From positions 1 to 9,752 of the forward strand of contig JAFQII010000053.1 of NCBI GenBank assembly GCA_017397605.1: DNA of 9,752 nt, given 5' to 3'. The stretch comes from Clostridia bacterium (lineage in GTDB: Bacteria > Bacillota > Clostridia > Oscillospirales > CAG-382). The notes beneath the pieces were generated by a model that saw only the letters and a program-made list of their open reading frames with translations, did not search any database and had not been told where the DNA came from. Made by a program: the position numbers and the translations under genes. This document shows positions 6,609-9,752 of the stretch, piece by piece (the stretch's first letter is position 1; each line of letters opens with the position of its first letter).

Positions 6609-7418
6609 TTATTTTGTCAATTCTTTTGTCATAGTCTCGCGGACGCGGTCGGAAAGCTCCGTCGTGCGGACGGAGAGAACTTCCTCTGCGGAAATCACCT
6701 CGCAGATCTTGAGCGTCACGTCCGTGCGGTGCAAAAACAACCGCTTGCCAATGCCCTTGGTTCCCTTGGTCGTTACAACAACGATCGGCGCGTTTGCCTT
6801 CTGCGCGATCATCAGCACGCCTGCGTGGAACGGAAGCAGAACCTCTTTTTCGTCCTTGTTGCGCGTTCCCTCGGGGTAGATGCCGACGGAGATCGTGTCA
6901 TTTTTGATCAGCTCCGCCGCCGCGCCGATCGTGCGGATCGCGTTGCGCGGGTTCTCGCGGTCAATCGGCAAAAAACAGCAGTAGCGGATGATCTTGCCGA
7001 CCAACGGAATACGCAAATTTTCGGGCTTGGTCACAAACGCGAGGGGGTATTTTTGAAACGCAACCAGCTTGATCAGCGGGTCAAAGTTAGACAAGTGGTT
7101 GGAAACGAGCAAAAAACGTCCCGCGGGCATTTTCTCCATGCCCTCCACACGGATGTTTACCCGTCCGACCTGACAAACCAGACGCAAGGTCTCCGCAATC
7201 AAAAAGCGGACAAACGGGTGATCCTCGGTGCGCGACTTTTTCATATCGACAAACAAGGTGCAGACAAACAGCACGACGATATAAAGCAAAAACAAACCTA
7301 CCGTACACGCGGCCGTCAAGCCGACAAATGCGAGCGCAAGCACCGCACCGCCGAGCTCCGAAAGCACACAAAGCCATGCCGACAGCAGCGCGCCCAGTAT
7401 ACAAAATACGACTAACAT
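6609..7418 (-). CDS. plsC: 1-acyl-sn-glycerol-3-phosphate acyltransferase (PlsC-type)
   Basis: Membrane-associated acyltransferase that converts lysophosphatidic acid to phosphatidic acid in phospholipid synthesis. In the 269-residue product two N-terminal hydrophobic segments (about 1-20 and 25-57) precede the catalytic domain. Block I is NHLSNFDP, giving the HX4D pair His108 and Asp113. Block II is FLPIDRENPRNA (149-160), block III is YPEGTR (EGTR at 183-186), and block IV is NAPIVVV (209-215). An in-frame ATG exists at 7484, but it lies upstream of the -35 element at 7476-7481, so it cannot be on the transcript from that promoter. ATG 7418 has AAAGGG about 7 bases upstream and is preferred. 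First gene of a three-gene operon; its stop is 11 bases before the lipoprotein ATG. Other PlsC-like acyltransferases cannot be excluded. Confidence 0.9.
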   Translation of the reverse strand: MLVVFCILGALLSAWLCVLSELGGAVLALAFVGLTAACTVGLFLLYIVVLFVCTLFVDMKKSRTEDHPFVRFLIAETLRLVCQVGRVNIRVEGMEKMPAGRFLLVSNHLSNFDPLIKLVAFQKYPLAFVTKPENLRIPLVGKIIRYCCFLPIDRENPRNAIRTIGAAAELIKNDTISVGIYPEGTRNKDEKEVLLPFHAGVLMIAQKANAPIVVVTTKGTKGIGKRLFLHRTDVTLKICEVISAEEVLSVRTTELSDRVRETMTKELTK

Positions 7419-7452
7419 GAGTGTTCCCTTTCTTTGGGTGGTTAGTTGATTT

Positions 7453-7481
7453 ATTATAGCATAAACACGATGGTAAGTCAA
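7453..7481 (-). promoter_or_regulatory. Sigma-70-type promoter for the plsC operon
   Basis: On the minus strand, TTGACT (7476-7481) is separated by exactly 17 bases from TATAAT (7453-7458), with an extended -10 TGC just before it. Predicted transcription starts near 7446, about 28 bases before the plsC ATG at 7418. The near-consensus match makes this a strong constitutive promoter. Confidence 0.88.
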
Positions 7482-7536
7482 CAAAAGAGCCTACACATTT
7501 GCGCAAAAAACTTTTTAAAAAATTTTGATTTTTCTA

Positions 7537-7565
7537 TTGACAAACCCGCTTTTTTGTGCTATACT
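7537..7565 (+). promoter_or_regulatory. Sigma-70-type promoter for tRNA-Val
   Basis: TTGACA (7537-7542), a 17-base spacer and TATACT (7560-7565), with an extended TGC before the -10. A- and T-tracts at 7505-7535 lie directly upstream and resemble an UP element, as is common for stable-RNA promoters. The tRNA begins 13 bases after the -10. The promoter is back to back with that of plsC. Confidence 0.9.
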
Positions 7566-7578
7566 TTGAAAGTCGTCC

Positions 7579-7654
7579 GGAGGGTTAGCTCAGCTGGGAG
7601 AGCAACTGCCTTACAAGCAGTGGGTCATAGGTTCGAGCCCTATACTCTCCACCA
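7579..7654 (+). tRNA. tRNA-Val (anticodon UAC)
   Basis: The full cloverleaf can be folded by eye. The acceptor stem is GGAGGGT with ACTCTCC (one G-U pair), the D-arm is AGCTCAGCTGGGAGAGC, and the anticodon stem is ACTGC/GCAGT around loop CTTACAA with anticodon TAC at 7612-7614. The variable loop is GGGTC, and the T-arm is ATAGG-TTCGAGC-CCTAT. The discriminator is A at 7651 and the CCA end is encoded at 7652-7654. It is transcribed alone from its own promoter and ends at an adjacent terminator. Confidence 0.98.
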
Positions 7655-7655
7655 G

Positions 7656-7690
7656 AAAATCCCGTTCACCATGAGCGGGATTTTTTATTT
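7656..7690 (+). terminator. Rho-independent terminator of tRNA-Val
   Basis: AAAATCCCGTTCA (7656-7668) pairs with TGAGCGGGATTTT (7672-7684), with one G-U pair and a 3-base loop. The stem runs into a T-rich tract through 7690 and beyond. It starts one base after the encoded CCA end. Confidence 0.92.
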
Positions 7691-7701
7691 TTTCGCAACG
7701 T

Positions 7702-7741
7702 AAAAAAGCACTTGCTATTCACAAACATGCAAGTGCTTTTT
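7702..7741 (-). terminator. Terminator of the YbjN-like operon, probably bidirectional
   Basis: AAAAAGCACTTGC (7703-7715) pairs perfectly with GCAAGTGCTTTTT (7729-7741) around a 13-base loop. On the minus strand the stem ends in a run of six U residues just after the last YbjN-like gene. On the plus strand it is also followed by a T-rich stretch, so it can block read-through from the tRNA side. Confidence 0.88.
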
Positions 7742-7745
7742 GTTT

Positions 7746-8216
7746 TTATTCTTTCGCAAAAGCCGTGATATCAACAAGACCCTTGGACAGCGCCAAAAAT
7801 TTGTCGTTGTATTTGTCAACCATCGCGCATGCGCAGGCGATCAAGTACTGGAACACGTCCTCGCCGAGCGAGCAGCCTCTGAACGACTCAGTCATACGGA
7901 ACGAGATCGAGCCGTCGGAAATATCGTAGTCAAAGCTTCCGTCCGCCATGCCGTAGCTTGCCATGCAAACAGCGACCGCACCCTCAACACGCTTGTCCTC
8001 GCTCATCTTAAACGAAAGCGGGCTCAACAAGCGAACCATCTGACGGTCCACGTCCACAAAGATGATAAATTTCATCGGAAGATCGTCGCCGTTGACACCG
8101 AAATGCACCAACAGTTTTTCTTCCTCTTTCTTGTAGTTCCACTGTCTTGCGTCCAACGCCGCGCAAAGCGTCGAGAACGCCTGCTCTGCATATTTTTTCT
8201 TGAGTTCGTCTGCCAT
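7746..8216 (-). CDS. YbjN-like small protein, paralogue A (type alpha)
   Basis: The 156-residue cytosolic protein has no signal peptide or membrane segment and is assigned from memory of the family to the YbjN-domain superfamily (type III secretion chaperone-like alpha/beta fold). Conserved features are LCAALDARQWNY (17-28), GDDLPM (43-48), DRQ (57-59), DGSFDYDISDGSISFR (92-107) and FLALSKG (140-146). By a hand, ungapped comparison of residues 92-146, it is identical at 28 of 55 positions to paralogue C, 27 to B and 18 to D. It has a perfect AAGGAGGT (8225-8232), 8 bases before the ATG, overlapping the stop of paralogue B. It is the last gene of the array before the terminator. E. coli YbjN is linked to stress and motility regulation, but the role in clostridia is unknown to me. 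Confidence 0.82.
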   Translation of the reverse strand: MADELKKKYAEQAFSTLCAALDARQWNYKKEEEKLLVHFGVNGDDLPMKFIIFVDVDRQMVRLLSPLSFKMSEDKRVEGAVAVCMASYGMADGSFDYDISDGSISFRMTESFRGCSLGEDVFQYLIACACAMVDKYNDKFLALSKGLVDITAFAKE

Positions 8217-8230
8217 GTTGCCGTACCTCC

Positions 8231-8710
8231 TTAATTGTTGACCGACTGCAGGAATTGCTCGATGGAGAGCATTCCTTTGCTGATCATCAGAAACTGGTCG
8301 TTGTATCTATCAATCGTTTGGCACGCCTTATACAACAGTTCCAGACAGACATCCTCGCTCATCACGCTGTCCAAAAAGCTGTTGGTCACGCGGAAAAACA
8401 TATGCCCCGCATTGATGTCAAAATCAAAGCAACCGTCCACCATGAGGTTGTTGACCGCATTGACTGCGACCGCAAGTTCGATACGCTTGTCCTCTGCGAC
8501 CACAAACGGCAAATGCGACAGGATCATCAAAAGCTGTCTTTCGACATCCATATGGATGCCTATCTCCATCGGCAGATCATCGCCCTGCGCGCCGCATTCA
8601 ATCTTGAGATTTTCGTCGTCCGCGCGGTATTTCCAGTCATTGCCGTCCAAAGCATTGCAAAATGTGCGGTAAACAAGCCGAGCCTGTTTCAGTTTCATTT
8701 CTTCGCTCAT
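8231..8710 (-). CDS. YbjN-like small protein, paralogue B (type beta)
   Basis: This 159-residue cytosolic protein is homologous to A: FCNALDGNDWKY, GDDLPM, DVERQ and DGCFDFD correspond position by position. It differs in marks shared with paralogue D, namely NN before DGCFDFD and the stretch SVMSE.VC..LLYK.C. By hand comparison of the conserved 55-residue segment it is identical to D at 28 positions and to C at 18. AGGAG at 8717-8721 lies 6 bases before the ATG. It ends 14 bases before the start of A, and A's ribosome site overlaps its stop, so A and B should be translated in parallel from one message. The function is unknown; pairing with A is suggested only by gene order and relatedness. 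Confidence 0.82.
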   Translation of the reverse strand: MSEEMKLKQARLVYRTFCNALDGNDWKYRADDENLKIECGAQGDDLPMEIGIHMDVERQLLMILSHLPFVVAEDKRIELAVAVNAVNNLMVDGCFDFDINAGHMFFRVTNSFLDSVMSEDVCLELLYKACQTIDRYNDQFLMISKGMLSIEQFLQSVNN

Positions 8711-8794
8711 AAAAGTCTCCTGAATCTATCACAAAATTATTTTCAAGTATGATCGTGCGTCCCCGCGCCTTTTGATACGCCGGGAACGTTTCAA
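8711..8794 (-). other. 84-base gap between paralogues C and B with a hairpin
   Basis: Apart from the ribosome site of B, the gap holds one imperfect hairpin, 8758-8765 with 8781-8788. On the minus-strand transcript it is CGTTCCCG/CGGGGACG with one G-U pair; on the plus strand the same position is an A-C mismatch. There is no U-tract after it, so it is not a clear terminator. I see no convincing promoter for B. Confidence 0.4.
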
Positions 8795-9262
8795 TTACGA
8801 TTCATCAAATACCGAAAGGTCTGCAGTTCCCTTGTCCAGTGCCAGAAACTTGCTCCCGTACTCTGCGATCATGGCACTTGCGCAGATAATCATTTCGTCA
8901 TACACCCCTTGGTCAATCGTGCAATCCACAAACGACTCGGCGATGCGAAACGAAAGAGAACCGTCGGTGGCATCGTAGTTAAAATGTCCGATTGTCATAC
9001 CGCAGGATGCTTTGCAGGTTGCCAATACGCCCTCGGCGCGTTTTTCTTCGCTCATACAAAACGGAAGCGTTGCCGTCAGGGTGACCAACTGCCGTTCTGT
9101 ATCGACACGCATCTCAAAGCTTGCTTCTATATCATCGCAATTCTTTTGAAAACAAACAGAAAGTTCTTTTTTGTTTTTTTCGTATGTTCTCTTTTTTTCG
9201 TCCAAAACCGAGCAAATCGCTCGATAAACCTGCGCGGCGTCTTTGGTTTTGCGGTCAGTCAT
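8795..9262 (-). CDS. YbjN-like small protein, paralogue C (type alpha, divergent)
   Basis: This 155-residue cytosolic protein is recognisable from ICSVLD, DTERQ, GHFNYDATDGSLSFR, AESFVDC and FLALDKG. It shares ESF..C and the C-terminal FLAL.KG with paralogue A. It has lost features kept in A and B: the Trp of the W-x-Y motif is replaced (KKRTY), and GDDLPM is changed to CDDIEA. The coding sequence is visibly more A/T-rich than its neighbours, especially near 9140-9200. GAGGTG at 9270-9275 lies 7 bases before the ATG. The start overlaps the end of paralogue D by 8 bases, so the two are translationally coupled. The sequence suggests faster divergence than the A-B pair, but no frame damage is seen. 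Confidence 0.8.
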   Translation of the reverse strand: MTDRKTKDAAQVYRAICSVLDEKKRTYEKNKKELSVCFQKNCDDIEASFEMRVDTERQLVTLTATLPFCMSEEKRAEGVLATCKASCGMTIGHFNYDATDGSLSFRIAESFVDCTIDQGVYDEMIICASAMIAEYGSKFLALDKGTADLSVFDES

Positions 9263-9752
9263 GTGTTGTCACCTCGTCCGATTGGCGGTGCGCGTCCAAA
9301 AATTCCTCGCCGGAAATCTCGCCGTTTGCCAATCTCAAAAACTGCTTGCCGGTGAAGGCAAAGACCGTGCATAGCTTATACAGCAAATCGATACAGACCG
9401 CTTCGCTCATCACACTGAGCCGAAACCTGTTGGCGATCCGAAAAACCAGGTTTCCCGTTTTGAGATCAAAATCAAAACAACCGTCCGCAAGCGTATTGTT
9501 GATGATCGTGACCAGATATGCAACCTCAAAACGCAGTTCCTCTTTTATCGGAACAGGCAGCCGCGAGGCGAGCAGCAGGATCTGCCTGTTGGCAATGCAT
9601 CTGATCAAAATCGGAAACTCAAACCCCCGGGTTTCCGCACCGGTTATGATCTGCAGTTGTTCCTCGTCTTTTTGGTATTGCCAGCCCTCGTTGTCCAACG
9701 CTTGGCAAAACGTCTGAAACACAAGCAGCGGCCGTTCGATTTTCCTGTTGTC
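9255..9752 (-). CDS. YbjN-like small protein, paralogue D (type beta), N-terminus outside the window
   Basis: The frame is open to the window edge. A GTG at 9722 is a possible start, but DNRKIERPLLVFQTFCQALD reads on upstream and aligns with the N-terminus of paralogue B, so the real start should lie only a few codons beyond 9752. About 165 residues are visible. Shared with B are NNTLADGCFDFD and SVMSEAVC.DLLYKLC. It lacks GDDLPM (RGFEFP instead), and the C-terminal Y-N-D region is altered (FAFTGKQF). It ends in TGA, overlapping the start of C by 8 bases. The promoter of the array is not in the window, and more paralogues could lie beyond the edge. Confidence 0.78.
   Translation of the reverse strand, partial: DNRKIERPLLVFQTFCQALDNEGWQYQKDEEQLQIITGAETRGFEFPILIRCIANRQILLLASRLPVPIKEELRFEVAYLVTIINNTLADGCFDFDLKTGNLVFRIANRFRLSVMSEAVCIDLLYKLCTVFAFTGKQFLRLANGEISGEEFLDAHRQSDEVTTHD

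Noticed and set aside
7579..7654. tRNA-Val as a phage or island attachment site
   Set aside because: No integrase, no duplicated tRNA 3' end and no phage gene are visible in the window.
7746..9752. YbjN-like genes as type III secretion chaperones or antitoxins
   Set aside because: The fold class is shared with secretion chaperones, but no effector, secretion or toxin gene is adjacent; four members of one family in a row do not make a toxin-antitoxin pair.

Overview
The window looks like a chromosomal segment of an anaerobic, fermentative Firmicute, most likely a gut clostridium of the Oscillospiraceae/Ruminococcaceae type. The reasons are the oxygen-sensitive pyruvate formate-lyase with its radical-SAM activase, strong AGGAGG-type ribosome sites, consensus TTGACA/TATAAT promoters, a DUF3737 gene, moderately high GC with A/T-rich intergenic hairpins, and YbjN-like genes of a kind I associate with this group. 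The lineage is an inference from gene content, not a measured result.

Layout. (1) Bases 1-1670, plus strand: the 3' part of pflB (glycyl-radical end) followed by pflA. A hairpin lies between the two genes, and a U-tract terminator follows pflA. (2) Bases 1676-1842 and 4294-4468: two copies, in opposite orientation, of a composite intergenic repeat made of four consecutive hairpins. They bracket an overlapping three-gene minus-strand operon, transcribed in the order PAP2 phosphatase, DUF3737 beta-helix protein, SGNH-type hydrolase. (3) Bases 4456-7418, minus strand: a second tight operon, plsC-like acyltransferase, then a Ser/Glu-rich lipoprotein, then a patatin-like phospholipase, driven by a near-consensus promoter at 7453-7481. 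(4) Bases 7537-7690, plus strand: a tRNA-Val(UAC) gene with its own strong promoter and terminator, divergent from plsC. (5) Bases 7746-9752, minus strand: four small paralogous genes of the YbjN-like superfamily in tandem, ending at a bidirectional terminator. The most upstream one is cut by the window edge.

How the parts may work together. PflB and PflA form the usual anaerobic pyruvate-to-formate module. The two central operons share a lipid and envelope theme: an acyltransferase that makes phosphatidic acid, a PAP2 enzyme that removes lipid phosphates, a patatin lipase, an SGNH esterase-like protein and a surface lipoprotein. A joint role in membrane or envelope lipid remodelling is an inference from neighbourhood only.

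The observations most worth a second look are the composite four-hairpin repeat, whose stems differ in sequence between copies but still pair, and the YbjN-like array, which looks like a duplicated two-gene unit with alternating subtypes. I found no CRISPR array, transposase, integrase, toxin-antitoxin pair or prophage gene, and no clear sign of a complete new defence or biosynthetic system.
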